Assembly (NCBI GenBank): GCA_029891345.1
Contig: CM057009.1
Span: 311,526,166 to 311,590,165 of the forward strand
DNA: 64,000 nt
Reading direction: 5' to 3'
Origin: Dryococelus australis
Lineage: Eukaryota > Arthropoda > Insecta > Phasmatodea > Phasmatidae
Shown: in pieces, positions 33,831 to 45,071 of the stretch
Position numbering within the stretch: position 1 is the first letter of the stretch
Layout of the letters: every line of letters begins with the position of its first letter
Translations under genes and position numbers: made by a program
Notes under the pieces: generated by a model
Told to the model about the DNA's origin: nothing
What the model saw: the letters and a program-made list of their open reading frames with translations, nothing else
Database searches by the model: none

Positions 33831-36695
33831 AATTTAGTCCTTGTGTTCTTGGATGTTTTAAAAGGTGTTATTTCACTGTGCTCTATTGGAAAGGCTGTAA
33901 GCAATGGATTATCTCGAAATACATAGGATAAACTTTAGTTTATTCCAAAATTCTTTCGCAATTTGTTAATTTCACTAAACGGCATTTGTTTTCTACTGAT
34001 GAAAGAGAGACGATTTTTTTATTCAGGGATACCACAAGCACTTCACGTGACAATCAGCCGCAGTTTCCTTATTTCAAGTGCGATGTTATTCAGTTGCGAT
34101 TAAAAAATATTTCGGCAGCAGTAGCTGTCAGAATCTGGGAACATAACATGAGATTAACTTATATTATGTTCATAATATTAGTAGTCACCTTTTTATGAGC
34201 TGTGTTCTTGTAAATTCTTCATCTTCCTTTTTCTTGGTCTTGCACTAAGTCACTAACGTTTTCCATTGCCTTTCGTACTGTACCTACCCATTTTTTTTAT
34301 CGCTAAAGAGCAATATGCGTGATAGAGATATTACTTCCCGAAAGTAACTGCATGTACAACTCGCGCTTCCTTAGGTAGAATGTTCGGACCGAGATCCTCT
34401 GCTTCTAACAGACAAGCTGTGGAGAGTGCAGTTGCTCCGAAGAGATAGTGGATAGTCCGAGGAGATCGTTAACCATCCTTCAATCCTTCTACCTACCAAA
34501 TGCCCCAGTGCTAAACAGGTCTATATACGAATTCATTTCTGGAATATAATCATTTACCAAGGTCTTTTTCGATTTATTTCAAAAGTAATCATATTATTTA
34601 TACAGTGGAGGAAGTATTTAATATGCTGTGTAATCATCTGAGGAAGTATGCATTTTTTTTTTAAGCCAAGCATACCCTTTTACATAGGAAACGATATGTG
34701 CAAAATTCGGGTTTGTGAAATATTATAACATTACAATGTTGTTTTTCATAAAGAAAATTCGCTATCTTTAAGTAACAGTAACAATGTTTTCTTTTTTGTG
34801 CAGAACAAATGCCACCTGGAAAACATGTAGGCCCTATAGTTCTCTTGTAATTTGTGGCGCAAGTTAACAATGGTGACATATAAGGCAAACTGAGGCGCTC
34901 CGACTCTTAAGGATGCCGTGTCCAAAATTACTTTTCGTGGTAAAGACGCAAATAAGAAATGTGGATTCAGGTAGAATACGTTTTATTGGCGTTAAAACAA
35001 ATACTACACTCATTGGATGAATTATAAAGCGATGCCGTCTCGGCACTTCTAAGGTCTGCCGATGACCTGTAAATGTAACTGGGAAAGGCCCTTAATAATT
35101 AATGTGCATTATGTTCCCGCTGATGGAAATGAGCAGCGGGTCCAACCCTCGGTACGAAAAAAAAAAAAAAAAGAGAGAAAAGGTTCCACTATATTAAACT
35201 TAGTATTGATTCCTGGAGTGATTAAAGTCTACATGCTTGTACCGAGGACGGTCACGGAGCTGAACTCCCGCGCTGCTATCCTCTCTGCCTGCCGAGACCA
35301 GGATGCCATGACCACGACGAAGGCTCCAAGCGCCCGCGCCGAGGTTAAGTTGCTATCTGCATGAACTTAAATGCGTGCACTCTTAACAACTAACATGAAA
35401 CACAGTATACTCTCGATTAAATAAGCACGTTGGTGACATCCCCGCAAGCGGCCCGAGCGTTCCTTCGATTGGTCAAAAACACATATGCGGGGATCGCCAC
35501 CGCACTACATTATTAACTAATTGCTCTAAGGCTGTGTTGTACATTCCTTTTCAAAAGCGTTGCTTTGCCACTGAATCTAACTTTAATAAATATGTGTGCA
35601 ATGTGTGCAGTTCCTTTGCTGCTATTTAAGAACCCTTAACAAAACTCGTCACATCCGCCGCCATGGCGCTGCAGAACGTCACTTCCGCCCTGCTCACGCC
35701 ATGCCATGTGATGTCACCACATATGATGCGTTTCGTACGTGCGAAAAGGGACTACAGGCAACTTCATTTTACCTGGACTACAAAAGAAACTTATTTACGC
35801 TATCTTGTCGCAAGGCCGAAACTTGAGGACAGGCAGGGCAATGCTATTCCCTGCCTATTTGGGTTGCTTAAGGACCGCGGAGCGCTTAACGAAGACCTAC
35901 AGGTCCATCTGAGTAACACACGCATGGTATAAGTCGGCCACGACAACAATACAGCTCGTAAGGGGAGGGTGCAGCGCTACCCCTCCTAGAGCAACACGCC
36001 CAGGGGGAGAGCGGTACACTCAGGACAGTCTACTGAGAACCGTCAACAGTATATTGGCACTCACAAAGGGCAGTGTAGTATTTGTGAATCTCGTACTGAT
36101 GAAAGCTGTTTACGCGCCTACACAACAAACTGTAGAGCCTCCCCCCCCACCCTTTTTTTTTCGAGGCTTGGTACAATTCAACAAGCACAGTTAGTTCCGC
36201 ACATACGGTACATAAATCTACATATTAAAAACATCCGCCTAGCTTGGCATAATAACGTTAACAGAATATACAATTATATATAGTTGCAAATCACCCTCGA
36301 ACAAATTATATTTACTACACACGTTCCTCACATTTATGCCTTGTCCTATTTTACAATACCCACATTACTGTAAGTGTAAGTATACATATAATTTAAACAA
36401 TTGACAGATCAATATTAAAATAATACCCCATAATAGCAATAACATGTTTCCATACATAATACAGTTACAACTGTTAACGTTACAAATCAATAGCAAAGTG
36501 TCACATTAATAACTACGTATCACTAAACCAGTGTTTTGTATATTCCGACTCCTGGGCTCCGCCCGTGTTGATAAGTGTACACTGAAGAAATCCGGACTGT
36601 TTGAAAGGAATGTGTCACAAATTACCGAAACACTTAGTGATATAATGTGAGCTGTAAAGTTACGCAGCATCGGTAATAGATGCTTATGTCTACTA
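33831..36695. other. Interval without supported gene
   Basis: A GC-richer patch at 35200-36000 contains an A-run at 35158-35172 and an 89-codon open frame at 35663-35932 preceded by a Kozak-like GCCGCCATGG. No domain is recognisable. A homopolymer C then T run occurs near 36141-36160. Otherwise it is AT-rich and featureless. Confidence 0.4.
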
Positions 36696-36699
36696 AAGT

Positions 36700-37293
36700 T
36701 CTTCGATACCTGAACGTTTACCATCGTCTACATTTCCATGTACACTACTGTCACTGAAGCTGTCAGTATCATGGCTACTGTCGCCTTCACTGTCACTGTC
36801 ACCACCTAAACTAATTACAATCTTCTCCATTTCTTCTTCCATGCAACGATCGTTTTTCCAATACTGCTCTTCTTCCCTCTTCACATGTAACACTGCTGAT
36901 TTCCCGTCTTTTTAAGAAATACTGTTCATCTGTCAGTGGCCTTATTTGGTCAGCTCTTTACGAAACGTTGCTCTTCACCACACGAGACTTGGCAATATTC
37001 CATATATATTCGATGGCATTTAAGTTGCAGTGATATGGAGGCAGCCTGACTACTTCATGGCCATGTTCTTTATGAAATTCGTCTATGCAATACTTCCTAA
37101 CCGGTCGTTGACATTTCACGATATGGAGTAGTTCTGCTTTAGTCATCTCTTCCTCATATACAATGTTATTTAACTTGAGCCACTCTTGTATTTCTGCCTT
37201 AAGTGGAAATAATGTATGCCTAAACAAATATGGCGCCTGCGAGAGAGCGCCAGCGAGTATACAACTTCGTGCTCTCTCTATGCTCTCCCGCAT
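36700..37293 (-). pseudogene. DDE_3-type (Tc1/IS630-like) transposase C-terminal part, broken
   Basis: Minus-strand frame 37293-36958 shows the end of a DDE transposase of the kind common in arthropods: TKAELLHIVK, then HGHEVVRLPPYHCNLNAIEYIW, where Glu of IEYIW is the expected last catalytic acid. A shifted frame (36893-36693) gives the acidic tail typical after this domain (YWKNDRCMEEEMEK, then an Asp/Ser-rich run). At least one frameshift lies between them near 36900-36955. The N-terminal two thirds are missing. Confidence 0.75.
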
Positions 37294-37464
37294 CGCGAAT
37301 TAAAAATTGAAAAACTGGATGAGCACTTCATGAAATTAGCACAAAAATTTTACACTGATTGTGCAAACAGTGCAAACGCGAAAATATCCAGCATCGGGGA
37401 TTATGACCCCGAGGAAACTCAAAAATATAAGCGGCCGAAAAGCATATTGGTTCACAGGCCGCCA
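37294..37464 (+). pseudogene. Non-LTR retrotransposon (jockey-like) ORF2 C-terminal tail, tentative
   Basis: The last 55 or so codons of an open frame ending at 37467 read LDEHFMKLAQKFYTDCANSA, then ISSIGDYDPEE and KRPKSI. This resembles the extreme C-terminus of insect jockey-clade ORF2 proteins, where a KFY-type helix is followed by an IGxYDP segment. No reverse transcriptase is upstream. It abuts the opposite-strand transposase fragment, so one may have inserted beside or into the other. The assignment rests on recall of the pattern. Confidence 0.4.
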
Positions 37465-37807
37465 TAACCTCCCTAAATTACCCCAGTAAGTCGCGTGATA
37501 ATTCAGACAAACACATACAATGATGCGAAGCACTATGTGAACGCAGAACAAGGCAAAGCAGGCTCCCGGACAGCTTCTGGCTCGGAGATGGCCCTGTGCT
37601 TTACATTGCAAATTTGTTTTCTATGCTACACTACGTGCGCACCCGAGTGTCAGCATCGCGGGATCCAACCTGGAGTTTCGGTCTGGTGTAGGCCTGTGCG
37701 TTGGCCCTATACACCTACCTGATACCCAATATGGCGTCCTCCAGGCTGACGATTATTTATCTATACCCTTCATTACTAATTACTAATTACCTAATTCTTC
37801 GGCACTG

Positions 37808-38066
37808 CACTGGTCACGAACAACTCTGCCAACACTACACACAACACCACACTAGCTGCAAGCGAACTTTCACTGTAGGTAATGCCATTTCATTACATCG
37901 CACTACCACCCCCTTCCCCTTCCTAATTACTCCTCTACACTGGTCACGCACAACTCTGCCAACACTACACACAACACCACACTAGCTGCAAGCGAACTTT
38001 CACTGTAGGTAATGCCATTTCATTTCATCGCACCACCATCCCCTCCTCTTTCCTAATTACTCCTAT
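37808..38066. repeat. 130-bp tandem duplication
   Basis: CACTGGTCACG recurs at 37808 and 37938, and nearly all of the 130-bp unit is repeated, including CTAGCTGCAAGCGAACTTTC. A third TCCTAATTACTCCT marks the end. Two copies with a few substitutions. Confidence 0.95.
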
Positions 38067-39752
38067 TTTTATGCCTGGAAACTAACACTTTTTTCTGCTT
38101 CCAGAGAGATGACTGGCATCTGCGGGCGGGTGGCGTAGTTCTGTACCCCGCCTCCAGGGCCGTGCTACTGCGGTACGACCCTGGACACATTCCAGCAGCG
38201 GATCGACACATTTCATATCACTCTAATTAGCCTCACAAAGTCTATTTTAGCGAACTAACAATAACCCTACTTGCTCCAGCCCTAATCCAATAAAAGGAAT
38301 TATTTTTATCCTCCGCGACTGTCGCATAGTTTTCTCCAGGCCCTCTCCGCTTTGCCTGGTTATCTATGCCCCTTACTAGACCCTTCTTCTTTCGGGGTGT
38401 GCTCATGGCTACAATTGCGGCCATGGCACCAGACAACCCTGCTCAGCCGCGATGCATTATAATAACTAAACCCGACCTAAGGCGTAAAGGGCTTGCCCTG
38501 AAACGCATCCCATTCTCCAACCGTCTTAGCTACTAACATGCATGGCGGAGGGTACACAGGACTGTGAAGGTGCTCACGCTGGCGTAGCGGGATTTGTTGG
38601 CTCGCCAGGGGAAAAAAATGATCTCCCTCTTTCGCGGCCTCTCCGACGAATTGAGACGATTAGAGAGCGTTCTCTCTGAAGAGCACGAGAGAGCGTTCTC
38701 TGGACCAATTGCAGTGTTGCCAAGAGTAGCGGAATTCCGCTACTCATAGCGACATTTAAAACTTGGGGGGACAAAGCGGAGAAAAGTGATAAGCATTGAT
38801 AATGTAGCGACTTTTTAGCATGCCGCTGGCTTCCACAAAAAAAAGCTATTGGTGATTTAAATCTAATTGCAGCAGAGTAAGGTTTACTTTATAAAGCTTA
38901 AACATTTTTTCTTTTAGTTAATGTTTTAATATTGTTCTAATTTTGTGAACTTATAATTTGTTCGACGACCACGTAATTCAGTGCCTGCGCCTGTCACTAA
39001 CTACTTATTATTACCATCAACATCACCACTGTACTGAAGACAGTGAAATGTTTAGAATTTATCTTTATTATGCAATGAATGTCTGATATCTTCACCTTTC
39101 TGATTTCATCACCTGTTATCATAAAGGTACTTTTTTTCCTCATTAATAGCTGAGTAGTAGTCCTTCTGTAGCCGTTGTCTGTGACGGTTCGGATTTTTTA
39201 ACCTTGGCGTCGGGGGTTAGACGTAATTTTTGTGTGTGTGCTGTTTGATCGTTCGGCGAGTTTGTGGAGTTACGATTTTTGTATTCTTTGTATTTTGAAG
39301 AGTTTGTAGTCGTGCATGTTAACACTTTACGTTGTTTTTCGAGATTTATTGTATTTCTGGCTGTACAGGCTTCGATTTTTAGGTCAGGCACATTTGCCGC
39401 CGAATTATTAGAATCAAGTTTAAAAAAAATTTAGTTGTGTAGCGGAATTTTACTACAGCTGTGCTGTAGCGAAATCGCCTCTTTCCGTGTTGGCAACACT
39501 GGCCAATTGAGACACGACTTATGTTGCTGGATCGAGAGGGGACACGAAACAAAATGGCTTGCCGTCAGAAAGGCTGGGTGATAACACGCCGAATTGAAAT
39601 TATTAGCAAGCAGAATTGCCGCACACGGAAAATGCTACGTAAAAATATACATATAGAGCTCGTAGAAATAATTAATTTCTAAAAATTCGTTGGTATATTT
39701 GTTTTTTTTTACACATCATCAAACACGTCGAGTCATTTCATGCGCGCGCGCT
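38067..39752. other. Interval without supported gene
   Basis: GC-richer parts near 38100-38210 and 38560-38700 show no recognisable coding domain. A local inverted word pair GAGAGCGTTCTCT occurs near 38661 and 38690. An 82-codon minus frame (39143-39391) has no family resemblance. Confidence 0.4.
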
Positions 39753-39945
39753 GGCCAATAGATGGCAGCACAAGTGCTTGCACTGAACACCCTGAAAATA
39801 TGGCGGACGGGCCGGCCTACCCAACAGATGGCAGCACAGGTGCTTGCACTTAACACCAGAAAATATGGCGACGGGCCGGCCTACCCAACAGATGGCAGCA
39901 CAGGTGCTTGCACTTAACACCAGAAAATATGGCGACGGGCCGGCC
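39753..39945. repeat. 64-bp tandem repeat, 3 copies
   Basis: Three units begin GGCC and contain GATGGCAGCACAGGTGCTTG and AAAATATGGCG. The last two are nearly identical and the first is more diverged. Each has one ATGGCG-type YY1-like word. Confidence 0.95.
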
Positions 39946-40021
39946 TGTGTGTCACAATTAAAACCCGACTTCAATCGCGTTGACGTTACAATAAGTCATC
40001 AATACGTGAATCGTATACGAT

Positions 40022-40536
40022 CTGGCTACAGCCGACGTTAAACGTTTCCATGACGCTAAACGTAAAACGCAACGCGGTTAGAAGTTGGCCAACATTCCAG
40101 TTTATGCGTTTAACGTTTAACGCCAGCCAATCAGAATTCAAGATGTCACAAACAAGCGAAGACAAATGTTGCAGACGATTGGCCACAGACAGCATCACTA
40201 TCGCCGTACATATTTAATTTGTTAATGTTATACGAAATCAATATTCAAATAAAGCAAAATGCAAAAAAAAATAATTGAATGTAACTATTAATCCTGCGGA
40301 ATATCTTTTATAAAAAAGGATATGAGTGTGACTATTAATCCTGCGGAATATCTTTTTTAAAAAAGGATAATTTTTTTAATTTCTAACACAAACAAAAATA
40401 TTTGTATATATAGACCTACATTTTTTTTTTTTTAGTTTTATTCCTGTTGACATCGATTGTAGACATGACAGTTTTCTTATGGCGACGTTTAGCGTTTTAA
40501 AGTTTTGCGTCAAGTTGATTGTAGACGAGCCTTAAA
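40022..40536. mobile_element. Possible MITE with AAACGTTT/ACGCTAAACG ends
   Basis: The left part (GACGTTAAACG, then GACGCTAAACGTAAAACGC) and the right part (GGCGACGTTTAGCGTTTTAAAG) contain inverted copies of CGCTAAACG. Flanks read GGCTACA and TGTAGACGAGCC. The inverted repeat is imperfect and interrupted, so this is tentative. Inside, 40284-40370 is a 47-bp direct duplication with TATTAATCCTGCGGAATATC. Confidence 0.35.
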
Positions 40537-41731
40537 GAAGACTTGGGAACCACTAACCCGCCCGAATGGAAACCCAAGTCAAAAACTACTTTCCACGCAC
40601 TCAACTATTTCCTCCCTTCCTGCTTTCTCGGCCACCCTCCTCCTGCATAGGTCTACCAGCAGAGGAGTGCAACGGTGGAAACAGAAACTCAAGCGGAACA
40701 AATCATTTTTTCTGGGAACTTTGCAGTAAGTTACGAATTTGTGCCCTCTCGAACAGCGGCCTGAACATGAACACAGCACGTAATTTACCTCGCTTCGGAA
40801 CTTCTCGAAACAGCCTAGTGCAAAATTGATTCGCTTGACAAGTCAAAACTGCATCACTTATGCCAGTTTCAACAGCCGTTGTTTACTGTTTCTCCCTCCG
40901 CAGTAGACAGCCGGTCTGACATGGCAGATGGGTAGAGCAACGAGCGATTCACGAATTAACTTACAGGCGAGGTAGACTCCTAACACGTGTTCTTGTCTAC
41001 TACAGTTGTGATTGGACGACAGTTCTTCAGACACGCTCCGTTTAACTGCGAGCCAGCTGGCAAACGATAATGTCTCGCTCGTGCAGAGGGTGGTCCAACC
41101 TAGCTTGCTGCCAACTCGATCCGCGAAACACTCGGGACTCTAATTGATGAGTGCTGGTAAAGTTACTTTGTCCCTTCGCTCGGCGCCCGACAAAGCAGTG
41201 TGCTGGTTTGTAAGATGAGGATGACAGCTCAGTTCTTGCGTACAATCCACTTTTGATGGAACGCGCGGGATAAGTTAACTCGATTCCGTTCAAAAGAATG
41301 CGCCAACTTTTAGCGTCTCGTGCAGAACACAGCAGCTACAGCATCGCAGATCGCGATGCGAAATCCAATTTGCGTTGCACCGAGAGAATTTGGCATCGAA
41401 CATTGCGATGCGATTCCGCTTAAGTTGATACTACTTGAAAACTATTTGCTAACGTTCTTCTTGTAAAGACTGCCCGTAAACTAGGTAGTCCCTATCATTT
41501 AACATCGCATTACTGGGTTGAATTTGAAGAAGTAGGCTTCTGTCGACTTGTTATAAAAACGGAGATACGCAGACGAGTGTGTAAGTTGTGTATAACACTG
41601 AGCAGTAAAGATACTTCTCTCGTGTAGATTAGGGCCTACGTGGAACATTTTGGCAAACAGATTTACAAAATGTTGTGAGCGAAACATAAGAAAATAATGT
41701 GTACGACTAGCCGTGAAGTATTTTTCGCTGA
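40537..41731. other. Interval without supported gene
   Basis: Mixed composition. Short open frames at 40505-40829 and 41042-41293 have no recognisable domain. Confidence 0.4.
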
Positions 41732-42154
41732 AGGATGTTCACGGTAAAGAGAGCACTTTGAAAGAAACATTGAAAAAATGTCACTATCCATATCTGCACA
41801 TATTTTCACGGGCGAACTGTGCGACATGCGCCCAGTCAAGTTGGTAACGATGAATGGAAAGTAGTTCCACATCTTAACGTCCAATGAAAAATGTCAGGTA
41901 ATCATTTGTAATAACATTATTAGTTCCCTCGCTATCTATTTTTTTTAATGCATCGAAGTATTAAAAAAAATAGCATATTAGCAAAACATTTTATTTTGTA
42001 ATAATTTCGCAGTTTTACTTGGACCGACTCATGAATAAAGAGACGAGGCCATGGCAATACTAACTTTCTATACGTTGGAAGAATACACAGTGTGCATACA
42101 AGTAGAATTTGAGCAGGGCTTTCATAAGTGCGCATTTCATAGTGAACAGCCTAT
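41732..42154. mobile_element. TA-type MITE, TTCACGGTAAAG family, diverged copy
   Basis: Left end GGATGTTCACGGTAAAGAGAGCAC, right end GTGAACAGCCTATAG. Interior words such as AAAAATGTCACT and CATATTTTCACGGGCG recur in other long members at 44480 and 54370 (opposite strand). Noncoding. Confidence 0.7.
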
Positions 42155-43424
42155 AGAAACAGTCACACTTGCTTATGAAAAAACGCGTAGTTCTCATTTT
42201 TCACGAGAAACAGACTGATCAATAAGTCAGTCAGTTGTATTTTTCCGTAGGAAACAGGAGCTCCTACAGATCACTAAGTAACGTAGTTAGACCCAGTCTA
42301 CATTCGACTTGGCTTAAATAGCAAGTGAAAGCGTCAGTATACAATTGGCTTCGACGTAAAAGAAAAAAAAAAAACCTTGTCTCACAAACCAGAAAGAGCA
42401 AACGAATAGGAAAAACTTTATCCAGCACAAGAATTTTCATACACGTAGGTTGGCCACACCAGCTTTCATGACGTGAAACATTCTCAACGGCCGGCGCTAA
42501 AAACTTTTCGTAAGATGCTCAGAGGTGAAACGTAAAGTGGAGTAAATTACGCCAAGTAAGGCAGGATTTACAACGAAGCGTCGCGTCCGTCAGTCAATCA
42601 CGCGACCAGCAGCCAATCAGAGGCAGTCAATAATTCTATCCGTAAGTCCGTCAAAACCTTGGCAAGCTTTAACTTTTGACGGACGAACGGATGAAATCAC
42701 AGCCTTCTAAATATACACGTTTTGTTAATCGTTCATCCCGAGTTCTTTACAGGGCTGTGTAGTGTGTGCAGTGTTTTTTTTTTGGCCGTCTTTCGAGTTC
42801 TTTACAGGGCTGTGTAGTGTGTGCAGTGTTTTTTTTTTGGCCGTCTTTTGTTTTCATATGTTTATGTAACTGTAAAATGAAATTAAGTTGCATTTTTCCT
42901 GAAGAGTAATTGATAATTACGTTTGGAAACACGAGCTCCTTTTGTGCAATAGGAAAAATAATATGCTTATGCTTTATATGCTTTTAAATTTTTTTTTACA
43001 TCGATTAATTTCCGTTACGTAGGCTACGCGTAGGGCCAATGGTTGTTTCAGGAATACCGCAAAAGATTTTCACTTTTTATACAGCATTTTTTCCTATTTG
43101 TAAACAGTTTTATTTGAATCAGTTTGCAGCAATGAACACACGACGGACATACGAAGTTTGGTTGTAATTCGCCCGGCTGGGAGACGGGCGTACATATGAC
43201 AGACGTGTGTGGATGACAGACAGACGCGACGGGCTGTTATTAATCCTATCTAAGTCACCCCAGATAGGCATATTATCTGTGGGCGTTGCAATCTTAAATA
43301 TAGTCCGTTCTCGGTTTCTTCACACTTTTTTAATCACCCCTTTGGAAAATCACCCCATGTAGGCCTATGACGTTTTCGGCTGTTTTCTAAATACGTCGTG
43401 TATTACAAGCGTTTTAACTTCTGT
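42155..43424. other. Noncoding interval between two MITEs
   Basis: It holds the 55-bp duplication at 42739-42848. No coding signal was seen otherwise. Confidence 0.45.
42739..42848. repeat. 55-bp tandem duplication
   Basis: Two copies begin CGAGTTCTTTACAGGGCTGT at 42739 and 42794, and both contain a T-run and GGCCGTCTTT. Confidence 0.95.
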
Positions 43425-43863
43425 TATAGTCTGTTCACGGTAAAAGGGGCACTTTTGAAAGCCCTGCTTAAGATCTACTTGTATACGCGTTGTGTGTTCC
43501 TCCGCCTTGTGTAAAATTAACATTGCCGTTGGCCTCATCACTTTATTCATGCGTCGGTCAAGTGAAACTGTGAAATTATTAGGACAGTAAATATTGTACA
43601 AATCTGACCATTTTTACACTTCACTGCGTTCAAAAATACAGAAAGCGAGAGAAATAATTTGAAGTTACCACAGATTGTTACCTAACAATTTTAGTTCGAC
43701 GTTAATAGGCCTATAGACTATCGAACTACTTTTCCCTCCATTGTTACCAACTTTAATGGACGCATGTCACTTAGGGCGCGCGTTAAAATATATACAGATA
43801 GGGGTAGTGAGTATTTTCTAAGGTTTATTTCAAAAGTGTCCACTTTATCGTGAACAGCCTTTA
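43425..43863. mobile_element. TA-type MITE, TTCACGGTAAAG family, long form
   Basis: Left end TATAGTCTGTTCACGGTAAA, right end CACTTTATCGTGAACAGCCT. The internal left part (TTTTGAAAGCCCTGCTTAAG, then TGTGTTCCTCCGCCTTGTG) is shared with 9222-9580, 23277-23633 and 54061-54488, which defines a long subtype of about 360-440 bp. Confidence 0.8.
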
Positions 43864-44438
43864 GCATATAAGCACTTTGTTTTTTTAGTTAAAATGAACT
43901 TTTACTTATATTCTATGTGTAAATTATAATATTTAACTTGTAATCAACATTAATGAAAACTGGAAGAAATAGGTGGGTTGGTAATGTGTAGTAATAAATA
44001 ATTCTTATGCAAAATAATATAACAATGAGTGCGCACGAATATGGTGCGTTGTCCTTTTGGTGTAATTTTCTAGACTCAGTTAAGCTTTGTTTGCCTAGTG
44101 TATTTTATGAACTGTTATTTGTTAGAAAAAAAACTTTTTTTTTTTTTTACGTATTCGCGTACGTGTTTTGAAGGCATAAACCAACAGGGTAGTAATTCTG
44201 TCATTCTGTATTTTAGCTAACATCCGCTAGATACAAGATACCAAATACGTCACCATTTTTGCATACAAAATCAGGTGACGAGATCATTTTGCCAAGAAAA
44301 TCTGCGATTAAGAACACGTATTTAGTCACGTGATCGATTTAGTAACCTAAATGGTGGTCTCCTGGCGGTTTCGGAGACGGATTTTAGCACTGCAGAAAAT
44401 TTAGAAGTAATTGTGAATGGACCATAGCTACAGGTTTT
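43864..44438. other. AT-rich spacer
   Basis: No feature recognised; a T-run occurs at 44137-44149. Confidence 0.5.
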
Positions 44439-44560
44439 CCAATGCTGTCCACAGTAAAGTGAACACTTCTGAAATCAATCTTCGAAAAATGTCACTTCTC
44501 CCTGCCTGCATGCATTTTTACGGCATGTCTACAATTGCGCTATCCCAACCCGTGTCTTAG
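44439..44560. mobile_element. MITE left-end fragment, TTCACGGTAAAG family
   Basis: ATGCTGTCCACAGTAAAGTG at 44443 followed by AAAAATGTCACTTCTCCCTG matches the left part of the copy at 41732. No right end was found before the PolB region, so it is truncated. Confidence 0.6.
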
Positions 44561-44725
44561 GACAAGATGTGCTGATCGGTGCACGTGGACCCTCTGACGT
44601 CACGGCGCTGTCCCAAGCTGCCGTGTCCCAAGTTGAAGCACTCGGAAAACAGACCTTTCGTCCGAAGTTGTGTCCTAGGCTAATGGAAAAAGAAGAACAC
44701 TTCAAATACTTCCACGCGCATTCGT

Positions 44726-44938
44726 GGGATGTTTACGGTATTAAGGTAAACAATGGATGTGCAAGGTGGACTTTCTCAAAACAAATATGATGAAATGGGA
44801 TGTTTACGGTATTAAGGTAAACAATGGATGTGCAAGGTGGACTTTCTCGAAACAAATATGATGAAATGGGATGTTTACGGTACTAAGGTAAACAATGGAT
44901 GTGCAAGGTGGAATTTCTCGAAACAAATATGATGGAAT
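44726..44938. repeat. 71-bp tandem triplication
   Basis: GGGATGTTTACGGTA begins units at 44726, 44797 and 44868, each containing AAGGTAAACAATGGATGTGC. A few substitutions separate them. The array lies directly upstream of the PolB remnant. Confidence 0.95.
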
Positions 44939-45071
44939 GTCTTCGTTCGGTCTGTACAACTTTCTCTGAAGTTAAAACTTTTAAATCGTAATAAAAAAAA
45001 ATTTGGATGTCAGTTGGTGAACTTATTCAAAATAGTCGTAGTGAACAGCATCCCTGAAAATTTGCAAGGAA

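Noticed and set aside
33035..33926. Long overlapping frames of 85-204 codons on both strands
   Set aside because: They are produced by the 36-bp satellite, whose unit is a multiple of three, and have no non-repeat domain.
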